From contig LRSR01001866.1 of assembly GCA_001579985.1 (NCBI GenBank), positions 1-28,327 on the forward strand: 28,327 bases of DNA, in the 5' to 3' direction. Source of the stretch: Hypsibius dujardini (taxonomy: Eukaryota > Tardigrada > Eutardigrada > Parachela > Hypsibiidae). Numbering within the stretch: the first letter of the stretch is position 1; the number at the start of each line of letters is the position of its first letter. This document shows, in pieces, positions 10,013 through 19,415 of this stretch. A model generated the notes under the pieces. That model was not told where the DNA came from, searched no databases, and was given only the letters and a program-made list of their open reading frames with translations. The position numbers were made by a program, and so were the translations under genes.

Positions 10013-12641
10013 ATGTTCAGGACGTGGAATCAGGTTAGCAAATAGACATAACAATAGGCCGACCAAGAAAACGACGTTTCCGTTGGTCACGCCCTGATTT
10101 GAATTTGTCCGTTGCAGAATCGTTCGCCGGAATCCATCGCGATCCAAAAGTCTGGCCTGCCCTTTGTGATTATATTCGGTACCAGGCAAACGCTATGGGT
10201 TGAATCGCTACATGGGTTGAATCGGTCGGGTGGCAGAGGGTGCCACAAGTGTAAATTGTAAACGACACTCATTCAATTTACACTTGTGGCGCCCTCTGCC
10301 ACCCAACCGATTCAACCCATGTAGTGATTCAACCCATAGCGTTTGCCTGTTATTAATTACCATCACAATTAATATTGCGTGGAAGCGAAAGGTTCTTGGA
10401 GAGCAGGAGTTGTTGACCCATTCTGCTTGGCGCTGTCGTATTAGGTGGTCCGTCATCAGGGAAGGCGGAGGTATGTCGCATGATCGCACAACGACTGGGT
10501 TACACGCACTTGTCCATGGCAGATTTGCTAAGGAAGGACGCGGAAGTGGTTGACTCGGCCCGTGCAAAGAGGTGTAAGATGAACACCGAGGCAGGCATGC
10601 TATGCGATTCCGTAAGTGAGATCTCCAAAGGCGAGCGTGCGCATTGTGCGTACGTATTGTGCGTGCGTATTGTGCGTGCGTATTTGCGTGCGTATTGTGC
10701 GTGCGCCTTATGCGTGCACATTGCGCGTGCGTATTGTGCGTGCACAGTGTGCGTGCGCATTGTGCGTACGTATTGTGCGTGCGTATTGTGCGTACGTATT
10801 GTGCGTGCGTATTGTGCGTGCTCCTGTCCTCTGAAAAAGGTCCTTCACGCAAGGAATCAGGCCAAATTTAGTGAAGATATAGCCAATACACCTGCAGCTT
10901 GAATAATGGTCGATACTTTTAACGTTTCCTTCCTGTGGGATAATCAGAAAGGCTGCCAAGTTTTTTATTTTTATGCAATAATTTCCCTGATTGTTTCAGT
11001 GAATAGGAAGATGTCATTTTAACAATATTGCTCTTTGTTGCTCTGCAAAGTTAAGCAAAGAAGAGACAAACTGATTTATTGATTGATGTTTTTTAAGTCT
11101 GATGTTTTTTTATTTCAATTGTATAAGGGTTTTATGGCTTTGCTTTTTTTATTTGTTAATTGATTAGACGTGTGATACGCCCGCGGTCATTTTGAAACTG
11201 ATGCGGGCAACGTCGGGCTAGGTGGGACTGAAAAAGGTTGATTATATGTGCAAATCTCTTCAACATGTAAAAAGCCTAAAAATGGAGGCTCTCCTGGAGC
11301 TGTAATAACGCCACTCAGACCATTTCGATTAGTTCTCCCCGGGTAAGTATCAGATTACTTTCAAACTCAATTTCAGCAAATTTAAACTATTTCCTAATTT
11401 TAAAGTTGAAAAATAAGTGGAAACTCTGGTTTGCTGTTTTAAAGAAACTGTCCGCACTTTGCTGGCAGACCCTCTGTATCTACTGCTTACAGTGTGTCTA
11501 CTGCATACAGTGTGTATACTGCATACAGTGTGTCTACTGCATACAGTGTGTATACTGCATACAGTGTATATACTGCTTACAGTGTGTCTACTGCATACAA
11601 TGTGTCTACTGCATACAGTGTGTATACTGCATACAGTGTGTCTACTGCATACAGTGTGTCTACTGCATACAGTGCATCTACTGCATACAGTGTGTCTACT
11701 GCATACAGTGTATCTACTGCATGCAGTGTGTGAGTGAGTGTGTATTGTGTATCTACTGGAACTTGACCACACAGCAGGAAATTGGTGAAGATGGAAGCTG
11801 TTTGACCATGACGTGTGTTTAGATCGACGCGCACGAAATTCTACGGGAAAATATTTTCAGCAACCTCGATCGAAAGAAACCCTTTATAATTCACGGTTAC
11901 CCGAGAGATCCGGAGCAAAGAACAGCATGGGAATCTGATGTAAAGACATTTTATTAGCCCTACAGTCAACGACAAGATTGAGTACACTGGAGGGTCCGGG
12001 GTATGGGCAAAAGGGGCGGAGCAGGGGGTGGTCAGGTGATTGATTGTTGATTGTTGGAAAACCTACCATGTCCCGCCCCTTTTGCCCATTCCCCGGACCC
12101 TCCAGTGTACCCAATCTTGTCGTTGACTGTGGGAGTACGATAGATGGCGATGAACGTTCCTGGAAGCAGTTGATAGCCGTTGAGAAAGCCGTTCTCGAGG
12201 TTATTTTTGCTGTTTTCAGTTTGGCAAAGCAACATTGGTTATTGTCCTGGAGTGTTCAGACAGTGTGATGGCCGACCGCACCGCCATTCGCAGCAAACTC
12301 GGCACTCGAGCGGAAGATAAACCGGAGGTGGTGCATAAACGCATCCAGTACTACGTCAAGTACACCCAGCCGATGCTGAGAGACCTGCAGATGCAACAGT
12401 TCATAATGCGAGTAAGCCAATGACCCGCAAACACGGAGTCTGGTAGACAATCGCCATTCTAATATATTGTTTCCTCTGCTTCCACAGGTCGACGGAAACC
12501 GGGACATTGAGCAGGTACCAGTGGTGCGATCTTTTGTTGCTTTAAGTTTCATTGTAAATTTTTAACACTCTTTCTGTTTTGTTTTCTAATATGCAGGTCT
12601 ACGAAAGCATCCTCAAACTTTTACAAACGTATATTAAGTGA
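10013..12641 (+). CDS. adenylate/UMP-CMP kinase-like nucleoside monophosphate kinase, 209 aa
   Basis: Seven exons join in frame: 10013–10033, 10118–10178, 10445–10611, 11823–11939, 12220–12411, 12488–12514, 12597–12641. The protein starts MFRTWNQ, reaches the beta-strand/P-loop FVIIFGGPSSGKAEVC across the exon 2/3 junction, then GYTHLSMADLLR (NMP-binding region), GYPRDPEQ (the GFPR-like motif), a short lid with R and KR residues (LGTRAEDKPEVVHKRIQYY) and a VDGNRDIEQVYESI C-terminus. Length and motif order fit AK1/UMP-CMP kinases, which transfer phosphate from ATP to a nucleoside monophosphate in the cytosol. GYTHLS favours the UMP-CMP group. The P-loop is unusual: the GKGTQ of the family is GKAEV here, so the Thr is lost and activity is uncertain. 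Introns 2 and 4 carry MITEs and intron 3 (10612–11822) carries two minisatellites. Confidence 0.85.
10182..10349. mobile_element. hairpin MITE, family 2 copy A, inside kinase intron 2
   Basis: Near-perfect inverted repeat with arms ccaggcaaacgctatggg and cccatagcgtttgcctg. The inner arms cgggtggcagaggg and acttgtggcgccctctgc meet at a short loop near aaacgacactc. An extra gctacatgggttgaatcg block distinguishes it from copy B at 26930–27064. The element starts three bases inside the intron, so part of the donor site gtacca is element sequence. Confidence 0.9.
10636..10832. repeat. 13-bp minisatellite in kinase intron 3
   Basis: About fifteen copies of a gtgcgtgcgtatt/gtgcgtacgtatt unit, with a few shortened or variant copies. 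Alternating purine–pyrimidine steps dominate the array, which could favour left-handed DNA. The long Cys/Val/Arg-rich frames through it are artefacts. Confidence 0.9.
11475..11735. repeat. 18-bp minisatellite in kinase intron 3
   Basis: About fourteen copies of tgtgtctactgcatacag with tgtgta/tgtatc variants. Each unit contains ctgcatacag, close to an inverted repeat, so the array is rich in small palindromes. Because 18 is a multiple of 3, open frames run through on both strands; they are not genes. Confidence 0.9.
11963..12129. mobile_element. pogo/Tigger-like MITE, family 1 copy B, inside kinase intron 4
   Basis: The arms begin cagtcaacgacaagattgag and end in its reverse complement ending cgttgactg. 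The left flank is TA and the right flank TG. Inner arm sequences ggagggtccgggg and gggcaaaaggggcgg are shared with copy A at 9576–9737. It starts 23 bases downstream of the exon-4 donor and leaves about 90 bases before the exon-5 acceptor. Confidence 0.9.
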
Positions 12642-12663
12642 CTCGCTCTGGACAGACATCCTA

Positions 12664-12706
12664 CAGTACAGTATACTGTAGTAAGCACAGTATACTGTAC
12701 TACGAT
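12664..12706. repeat. short palindromic hairpin after the kinase stop codon
   Basis: Two copies of the self-complementary acagtatactgt are separated by agtaagc and flanked by gtac/tac, so the region can fold as one or two hairpins. It begins about 23 bases after the kinase stop and would lie in its 3' UTR. Confidence 0.6.
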
Positions 12707-12832
12707 TGTACGGTGAAATGAACGTGTGTTTTGTCTGCAATTTAGCGACATTTTTAATGTCTCTTGATCAATCAATCAATGGTGTGTCAATATTTGTTAT
12801 CGAGCACAGTAAAGACAGTTGCGAAATACTAG

Positions 12833-12938
12833 CGCAAATGTGGCAGCAATTTTGTCTGAGCTGAGTTCGAGCCACCTGATATTGCTGGGGCTGTGGCTCG
12901 AACTCGGTTCGGACAAAGTTGCTGCCACATGTGTATGC
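12833..12938. mobile_element. hairpin element, about 105 bp
   Basis: Left arm aatgtggcagcaattttgtc…gagttcgagccac and right arm gtggctcgaactcggttcgg…ttgctgccacatg are inverted copies with a central loop ctgatattgctgggg. This is the structure of a short MITE; no second copy is seen in the window. Confidence 0.7.
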
Positions 12939-12961
12939 GTTCTCCGTAAAATTGTAGTCTT

Positions 12962-13048
12962 CACTGTAGCCTCCTGTGTCTTCTGTGTCTCCTGTGTCTT
13001 CTGTGTCTCCTGTGTCTTCTGTGTCTTCTGTGTCGTCTGTGTCTGCCA
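12962..13048. repeat. TGTGTCTTC/TGTGTCTCC tandem repeat
   Basis: About nine copies of a 9-bp pyrimidine-rich unit (tgtgtctcc, tgtgtcttc) lie 200 bp upstream of the NOPCHAP1 start. Confidence 0.8.
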
Positions 13049-13250
13049 GCCGACCAATGCATTTTATAGTTTTTTGTTTCGTGCGAACTCCATCTTTCAC
13101 TCTCTCAAATTTCGGACATTAAAATCCTTGATCCTACATATTTATTTTACATTATTATTGGACACGCCCGACTGAAAATTAAACCGGAAGTAATCCGTAA
13201 AGGGTTTTGAAGGGATTCAATCTGAAATCTGTCAAAATCATTTTCCCGTC

Positions 13251-14083
13251 ATGGCGCAAAACGGTGAGCCGTCCGGTAGTTCTGCGGAAACCTTAGAAAT
13301 AACCTCTGACAGTCCATTCCCCTCCATGCTGCTCCTGAAAAAGAATCCCCCGGTTAAGGATGCAGCAGCGTGCAGTGCGGAGATGGCTAGATTCCGGCAG
13401 AACGGTGCGTTCGTGTTGTTGTGACTTTTGTGTTGAGTTTTTTTGTTAATCAATCAATCAATCAGTGGTGAGTTTTCTGTTAATCAATCAATCAATCACT
13501 GCTGGTTTCTCCTGTGTTTATGTACTGAGTAGGCTCCTCTGTCCTGCAACGCATCAAGGATTTCATCCCGGAAATGAAGGAATCTCAAACGGCCCTGCAG
13601 CAGAAACTGTTGGCTTGTGATGATCCAGAAGAGCTTGATATTGAACATGTGGAAGAGGGAAGCACGGCCGTGGAATTTGTAAGTAATCTACTTGTCCTGC
13701 ACTGCACTGTTCAATGGAATATAATGATTTCAGCGATTGATTGATTTGATGGATTTATTTAGCGCGTTGTTTTCTGGTCATTGATTGACAACTTCGAATG
13801 TCCTCAGGTGTTTGCTTGGCTTGCAGTCGCTTGCCATTCCGTTGGCCGTTTTTCATACTCGAACATCAACTGACTTGTCCCGATTTCGGCATTGCAGAAT
13901 CTTGCGTTATTCGAACAAGGGGACAGCGAGACTGATGATTCCTCGTCAGATTCCAGTGATTCAGATTCCAGCCTTGGCCATGAGAGCTTGCGGACCGGAA
14001 GCACTGCCCAAACCAAGCCGAAAATCTCACTTTGCGAGGATGAAGACCAAGCGAATCAGCCAGTCGAACCGCCGTCAATCTGA
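13251..14083 (+). CDS. NOPCHAP1: NOPCHAP1-like box C/D snoRNP assembly chaperone, 161 aa
   Basis: Three exons (13251–13404, 13533–13678, 13898–14083) join in frame to 162 codons. The ATG follows tttcccgtc and is the first in the frame. The core reads SSVLQRIKDFIPEMKESQTAL, then a DPEELDIEHVE segment, then a hydrophobic NLALFEQ followed by an acidic serine tail DSETDDSSSDSSDSDSS. This order — a helix ending in FLPxM/FIPEM, a (D/N)IE motif, a VALFE-like strand and an acidic Ser tail — is that of vertebrate NOPCHAP1 (C12orf45). That protein bridges NOP58 to the R2TP/RUVBL complex during snoRNP assembly in the nucleus. Intron 1 contains caatcaatcaatcaatca blocks. It is convergent with VDAC, with 496 bp between the two stop codons. 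Confidence 0.8.
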
Positions 14084-14579
14084 TAGTGTGATACGAATTA
14101 CGAATAACGAACGAGCGCATTTTCGCTTCCTTCTCGCATTTGCCCTAATCGTAATCGAAGCTGGTGCATTCTGACCGCGGAAGCGAACTGTTCAGCCGGT
14201 TATGTTTTTCTCTCCTGGATAAACTGCAAAACACACAAGAGAAAAGTCAAAAGCATTCGATCGCATCATCTCCCCGCGCTCTACCGTGAGAATAGGCGTA
14301 AGAACCCACACACACATTCCCCTGTCAGCGAGCAAGTCCAAACATGCGCTCAGTCCTCACGGGAGTCAGGACGAAAATTCGCACTTCCCCCCGTCAAGAC
14401 TGGTGTGCACACGTCAGCCTTTCAATGCAATACGTCTGGCCCATGTGATTATGCTAATTGCGGATTAACGCATGAAACTAAAAAGGACAAAACAAAACAC
14501 CCCAAAATCAAAAAAAAAATGTCCGCCTTCAGTCGCGCAGTGATCAAGACCACCACAAAGTTCGTTCAGACATCAACGT
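14084..14579. other. intergenic space between convergent genes
   Basis: This should hold the 3' UTRs of NOPCHAP1 (+) and VDAC (-). No AATAAA is seen in a convincing position on either strand. There is a run of nine A residues at 14511–14519. No gene could be supported. Confidence 0.5.
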
Positions 14580-16649
14580 TCAGACATCAACTTCCAGACC
14601 GAATCCGTAGCGATGACCGCCGGCCGACAGATTCTGTCCGTTGATCAACGAGGACAGCGTCAGCTTGATGCCCTTGCGGAGTTCCTGGGTGTAGCTGAGA
14701 CCGACTTGTCCGACAGTGTCAACCTTGGCCTTGACGAGAGGAAAGTGGAAAGACGGTTAAAACAGAGTGAACAATGAAATACTAAAGACAGATGTGAATG
14801 GGCTGGACTGTTTTTACAAAAGCAAATTATCGCGGTTAGATGCCTCGCACTGACCTTGACGGACGCGGTGTTGTCCAGATCGTACTTCGCTCCGATGCCG
14901 AGGAGGGTGTTGCCGCCGGTGGTGGAGAAGTTGGATTGAAAGCCCACTTCCAGGTTCTGGTCGACACGGTTGTACACGCCCATCTCAAAGTCGCGGAAGT
15001 GAGTGGTGCCGGCGTGCAGAGTGTAACGGCTCGCGCCCAGACCGAGAGCCAGATTGTATCTAAAGGAAAAGTACAAACAATCAATCGATCAATTAATCCG
15101 CGAATTAACCAGCAAGCCAAACAACTGTCATCTCATCCCGGCACGCCACAGTCCACAGGCGCTGGGTTATAAGGAAGAGACGTTTAAAATGCCAGGAAAT
15201 CCCAGCGAGAAACGGTAGCAAAAACTAAACTTCTAATCGACCGTATCAGTTTTTTAATCTACTAAGAATGCTTTATCCGCAATTTTTAGTTACCAGCAAG
15301 TCTAATTAGCAACTAAAATTTCACTCCTTCCAGTCTAGTTTTAGTGAAAATCATTTATATAGCATATTATAGTGTATTAAAAGTAAAGGTTTCCCACTGA
15401 AATTAGCTTATCATTTATCTCCGAGACCAAAAAACTGAACTCGCCGAATTAGTAACTGAACGTTTGTTAAGTTTAATTTTGCCATCACGAAGCGACAGCT
15501 TATAAGACACGCAATTCAGGCAGTGGAGTTATTGGAATCAGCTCAGGCTCAGAGCGTAAGTCAACTAGAGCGCGAATGGGAATGAAATGATGGAGCTACG
15601 AGACTAACCTTGTGATGGCGGACTTGGCGCTGTCGAAGACAATGTTGCCTCCAAAGCGCACACCGTTATATGAAGACACAGCCGAAGAACGCACGATCGG
15701 TCCGGCAAAGTCCAGATCGACATCGGTGGTCAAGTGAAGGAAGGGTCGGCGGTAGGCAAACTTCAGGCCGGCATTGCGTTTGCCGGTCTGTGCAGAGAGA
15801 CTGGCCAGAAACGTCACCTTGGCGCCGGCCAAAAATTTGTCCTCCACCGAGGCTTCGAGCGTGACGTTGTTGTCGGTGCTCCATTTCTCCACCAGAGTCA
15901 GACCATAGTCGCGCTGAACATACTTGTGCTCCAGGGAGCCGAAGGCACGCGGAGCATCTCCACCGATGTCCTGCTGGCCGATACCGCGGATCTCCACTCC
16001 GTTGGCGGTCACGGTTCTCACATCGATCTTTCCAAAACCTTGAAATACCAGAGAAAAGGCAGCCGTATAAAGCAAAAGTGGGAGGAGACGGGCTAACAAT
16101 ACTAATCCCGCATCGCACCTCTCCCCTTTTGATCCCCAGTCCCCACAAATCCTTTAACACAATCAAATAAAAAAAAAATCTAGCAGCTGATCAGCCCTCG
16201 ACAGAACGCCGCACATAGAATACTGAACATCGATATACCGAATACGGAATATAAAGCTCGATCAATTCCGACAGAGCAAAAATGACTCAATCTAATTTCT
16301 GCCAGTCATGAATCAAAGGCGCTCGCCCCTCTACAACGGACCGGCATTTTCACCGGTTCTAAATATTCATAAAAATTCTAAACTATATTGATAAAAACAA
16401 AATATCGCTAGTATTATATCGACAAAGTCTCACAAGCAGACTTGAGCATACAAATAAGTTGTTTCGCCCAAGCACTTGCCGTTTAAAACGGATTGCCGTT
16501 TACGATCACTTACCGATATGGTAGTTCTTGGTGAAAAGATCTTTGACGCTCTTATTCAAATCGGCGAACGCGGGCGGGATCTCGCCGATCGGGCGAACGG
16601 GACGAGGATCCTGCACGATGTAGGACGTGGAAAACGGCTTCGAAGACAT
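14580..16649 (-). CDS. VDAC: voltage-dependent anion channel (mitochondrial porin), 306 aa
   Basis: Four coding exons on the minus strand (16649–16514, 16038–15609, 15059–14855, 14729–14580) give 307 codons. Family hallmarks are AFADLNKSVKDLFTKNYHIG (N-terminal helix), YGLTLVEKWSTDNNVTLEAS, DVDLDFAGPIVRSSAVSSY, FDSAKSAITR, and a last strand SAGGHRYGFGLEVDV. The protein forms the 19-strand barrel of the outer mitochondrial membrane and passes metabolites and ATP. It is about 23 residues longer than vertebrate VDAC; the excess is an N-terminal extension rich in Pro. The ATG directly follows an acceptor (ttgcag|ATG), so the 5' UTR has its own exon, with a donor at 16744 and the exon extending upward to about 16790. 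The stop-codon region is tandemly duplicated (cgttcagacatcaa twice, 14566–14590). Confidence 0.95.
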
Positions 16650-16744
16650 CTGCAATGGCAAGACAAACAGGGAGATATTAATTCCATCCGGGTATTCCCG
16701 GCTAGAAATTGGGCAGACGCCGGATGAAATTTGGCTTCACCTAC

Positions 16745-17440
16745 CGTTTAGCTGCGGCGAAGGAGCGGCGAGACCGGAGAGCCTGTGAAATGTCATCATT
16801 TAATACTAAATTCCTCACGAATTTCCCCTTCCCATGTCATTCCCCAAAGTTCCAAACTATTCAACTGCGAATTGGGGAACAACAAAATGCCCGACAACAT
16901 AGAGATGTTCAACGAACAGTCGACGTACCTGAGCAAAGTAATCGGATTTGAAAGAGAAATAAATTGCGGATCGGAAGCTGCGCGGAGAACGGTGACGGTA
17001 AAATCGCAAGAATTTTTTTAAGAACCACCCTTTTCTCTCTTCTCTTTGGCCATGAAATTTTGCCTGCGATTTTCTCAGCACACTTCAACCACCCAGCTCG
17101 AGACTGCATCGCATCGCGCCCTCCACGCCCTGCTATGGTCGTTTTGACGGCCGCCTGCGATTGGTCCGTCTGTCGCGCGTCATATTTGATTGGATGGGTG
17201 GCTAACCCCATGGTAAGCCGGCTGTATCACTTTACACACGTCCGTCCATTCGTTATCGCCACAACCTGGGAGAACTGGGAAGTTTCTGGTGTGGTGTGTC
17301 CTTGCTCTTGCGAACCAATGATCCTGTCATTGAAGGCGAATTTATGTGGTCGCGTCAACTATCGTAATCAGTGATGGAGATGGTGACGTAGATGACGGAT
17401 CAGCTTCTCCCGCGGTTCAGTTCGGTGGCTGCGTGGTAAA
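16745..17440 (-). promoter_or_regulatory. probable VDAC 5' UTR exon and promoter region
   Basis: A donor (acg|gtaggtgaag on the minus strand, at 16744) implies a non-coding first exon above 16745. Upstream are two inverted CCAAT boxes (attgg at 17160 and 17190), fitting a TATA-less housekeeping promoter. A 136-aa plus-strand frame at 16964–17374 has no recognisable domain and is probably chance. The start site cannot be placed from sequence alone. Confidence 0.35.
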
Positions 17441-17454
17441 GTTTCGAAGAGTAT

Positions 17455-17597
17455 TGTATTTTCGCGTTAGACAGGGACAGCGTACGAGCTCTGGAACGTT
17501 TAATCGGCCACGCGGCGCTTGTGCTGTGTGTACGGTGCACACAGCCGTGCACACGTTTCACTCCAGTACGACTGTCCCTGTCTAACGCGAAAATGTA
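17455..17597. mobile_element. hairpin MITE, about 143 bp
   Basis: Arms tgtattttcgcgttagacag and ctgtctaacgcgaaaatgta (each continuing gggacag/ctgtccc) are inverted copies. The centre contains another small palindrome, gtgcac…gtgcac. No coding capacity. It ends eight bases before the next element. Confidence 0.8.
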
Positions 17598-17605
17598 TTA
17601 TTGTA

Positions 17606-17734
17606 CAGTAGTGCCGCGATTATTACGGTCGGTTAAGCCCCGCCTCCGTCAGTCATGAGTTGACACCCAGCCAAGACATAGGCTGAGTGCGCTGCCCGTT
17701 TCCAAAAACGACCGTTACAATCGCGGCACTACAG
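17606..17734. mobile_element. pogo/Tigger-like MITE with TA target duplication, about 129 bp
   Basis: The left end cagtagtgccgcgatt and right end aatcgcggcactacag are inverted, and both are flanked by TA (17604–17605, 17735–17736). Further arm sequence tacggtcg/cgaccgtta also pairs. CAGT ends and TA duplication are the signature of pogo/Tigger-type non-autonomous elements. Confidence 0.85.
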
Positions 17735-17736
17735 TA

Positions 17737-18032
17737 TTGTTCATGGTGAAATATTGACCTTCTTGACGAATCTGCTGATTCCTACCGCGCTACTGTTTCA
17801 ACGGGGACTAACTGAACTTTAAAGGATCTTGTCGTCACAGCCGGAGGGTTATTTTTGCTGCCGTAACTTTGGACAAAGGTCGAAGAGGTCAGGTCTCCGG
17901 TGAGGCAGTACCGCGATGAAGCTCTCTATGAAATGTAGATCGTCACGCAAATGTATTCTGAGGACCAAATAAAACTGCAATGCCTTCGCGACAGTAATTT
18001 GATTGGGGATGGAAATACTGTAAGCTCAATGC
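17737..18032. other. spacer, no supported gene
   Basis: No exon with matching splice sites or known motif could be identified. AATAAA occurs at about 17968 on the plus strand, but no coding frame precedes it convincingly. Confidence 0.4.
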
Positions 18033-18151
18033 TCTACACACATGGCCACAATACTGGGTGTTTGGCTCAAACTCGGGCCACCCAATTTTGCTTGCACCCA
18101 TCTGAAGAAAGGTTCGAACTCTGCCACCCAGCAATCTGGCCACGTGTGTAG
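18033..18151. mobile_element. hairpin element, about 119 bp
   Basis: Arms ctacacacatggcca and tggccacgtgtgtag are inverted copies. Inner arms (actgggtg…ctcaaactcgggcc and ggttcgaactctgccaccca) pair imperfectly. It resembles a MITE; the gttcgaac motif is part of the arm and not a tRNA T-loop. Confidence 0.7.
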
Positions 18152-18625
18152 TTATGCAGCACTGGTGTTATTGTTTACCACGCAAGCCGCAAGTGACCGG
18201 CGGGAGTCAGTCAGAAAACAGAAAACTATGCTCTTTCGTCGGTCGCTCTATAATTAAACGAATGAAGAAAAGCCAAGGTTGTCAAAGCTCCCCGGCAACT
18301 CCAATCTATCCTGCAACGTCGACGCAGGACCTCAAGGTTTCACTTTAAACCCTGCCTAGAGAGCGGGGACCGGTCCGTGCCTCAAGTGTGACTTCAAAAG
18401 TAAAATTCTACTACCGTTCTTCCTAGTGTAGAACGGCATAACGGACAAAGTATGATTTAGTAATTTCTTAATCGCACGTATAGTTGATTTATCATGTATT
18501 TAATGCAAGGTAACGAATTTTATGCCTCTCTGGCTTTCCAAAGGTATTGTATGGGACTCTGTCACATGTGGACCTATGACGAGCGCCAACAAAAGCTAAT
18601 TTAACACAAGCATTATGAATGCTAG
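18152..18625. other. spacer, no supported gene
   Basis: A short plus frame (MKKSQGCQSSPATPIYPATS) ends at a possible donor near 18335, but it has no partner exon. Nothing else is recognisable. Confidence 0.35.
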
Positions 18626-18836
18626 AGTAAGCGACAGAATTTAATCTAACGGAGAGTCCCGCAAATGGACAAAAGTGGCGGGACAGGCGTAAATACTTTA
18701 ACAATCAACCAATCAATCAGCGGAACTCCGGAGCAATCGGAGCAGAGTTGATCGATTGATTGGTTGATTGTTCAATTATTACTCCTGCCCCGCCCCTTTC
18801 CGGGACCTTCCATTAGATTGAATTCTGTCGCTTACT
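18626..18836. mobile_element. diverged hairpin element related in plan to MITE family 1
   Basis: Arms agtaagcgacagaattt and aattctgtcgcttact are inverted, followed by ggagagtcccg/cgggaccttcc. The internal aaaagtggcgggacaggcg and cctgccccgccccttt echo the gggcaaaaggggcgg and cgccccttttgccc of family 1. A second palindrome around caatcaaccaatcaatcagc makes the middle. End sequence differs from family 1, so common descent is an inference. Confidence 0.65.
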
Positions 18837-19260
18837 TTAAAGCAAATTGCCTTGTTATTTGTTTATTCGTCAGCTTGTGTGTAGATGTACCGCCCATTCT
18901 ACGCGAAAGAGAGATTTCACAATCACAACAGCCAAAGAAAGGTGAACACCGAGCAATGAATAAACCGGCAGATAAACTAACGAACAGGTCTGACACAGTC
19001 TTGCAAAGAAAAGTTCAGCTGTCTAGGTAAAATAGTCAAGCAAAAATAAAAATAAAAACATAATCCAGATTCGCATCATTTTCACTGAGAAGCATTTCAA
19101 GCACTGAAAAGACCTAAAAAGTCTTCACAAAAGACCAGTCGAACCGTAGCGTGAAACTTCAACCAAAAGGCCAAAAAGTATGTACAATTAATATAAAACT
19201 CGTAATAAAATAACAACATAACAAAATACTGGAAAAACCGGAGACAACAAAAGAGGTAAA
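18837..19260. other. spacer downstream of the Rab–BTB gene
   Basis: No coding exon is recognised. The AT-rich stretch 19020–19260 includes aaaataaaaataaaaaca. A minus-strand polyadenylation signal for the Rab–BTB gene (tttatt on plus) is present in several places but cannot be chosen. Confidence 0.35.
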
Positions 19261-19264
19261 GCCA

Positions 19265-19415
19265 GTGCACATGCGCACATGCGCACATGCGGTTATGCGC
19301 AAATGACACATACGAACATGCCCTTATGCGCACATGACACATACGAACATGCGCTTATGCGCACAAGCGCACATGCGCACATGCGGTTATGCGCACATGC
19401 GCACATGCGGTTATG
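19265..19415. repeat. GCGCACATGCGGTTAT-type minisatellite
   Basis: Repeated blocks gcgcacatgc, ggttatgcgcaaatgacaca and tacgaacatgc form an irregular array. Its upper end (ttatgc at 19411–19416) supplies the TAA stop and the last codon of the Rab–BTB gene. Confidence 0.85.

Noticed and set aside
10616-10871. Plus-strand Cys/Val/Arg-rich frames
   Set aside because: They arise from the 13-bp minisatellite downstream of the kinase exon-3 donor. The true exon stops at gattcc|gtaagt.
11406-11822. Frames of repeated TAYSVS or YCIQCV units on both strands
   Set aside because: The 18-bp unit is divisible by three, so all frames stay open; no gene is needed to explain this.
12661-12710. Histone-type 3' stem-loop
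   Set aside because: The hairpin repeats acagtatactgt and does not match the histone stem-loop, and the upstream gene is a kinase.
15670-16096. Plus-strand open frames over the VDAC gene
   Set aside because: They are antisense shadows of VDAC exon 2, which is clearly coding on the minus strand.
16964-17374. 136-aa plus-strand frame upstream of VDAC
   Set aside because: No recognisable domain, no splice partners, and it covers the expected VDAC promoter.
18100-18130. tRNA T-loop-like gttcgaac
   Set aside because: It is part of an inverted arm of a hairpin element. No acceptor stem, D-arm or anticodon arm can be drawn around it.
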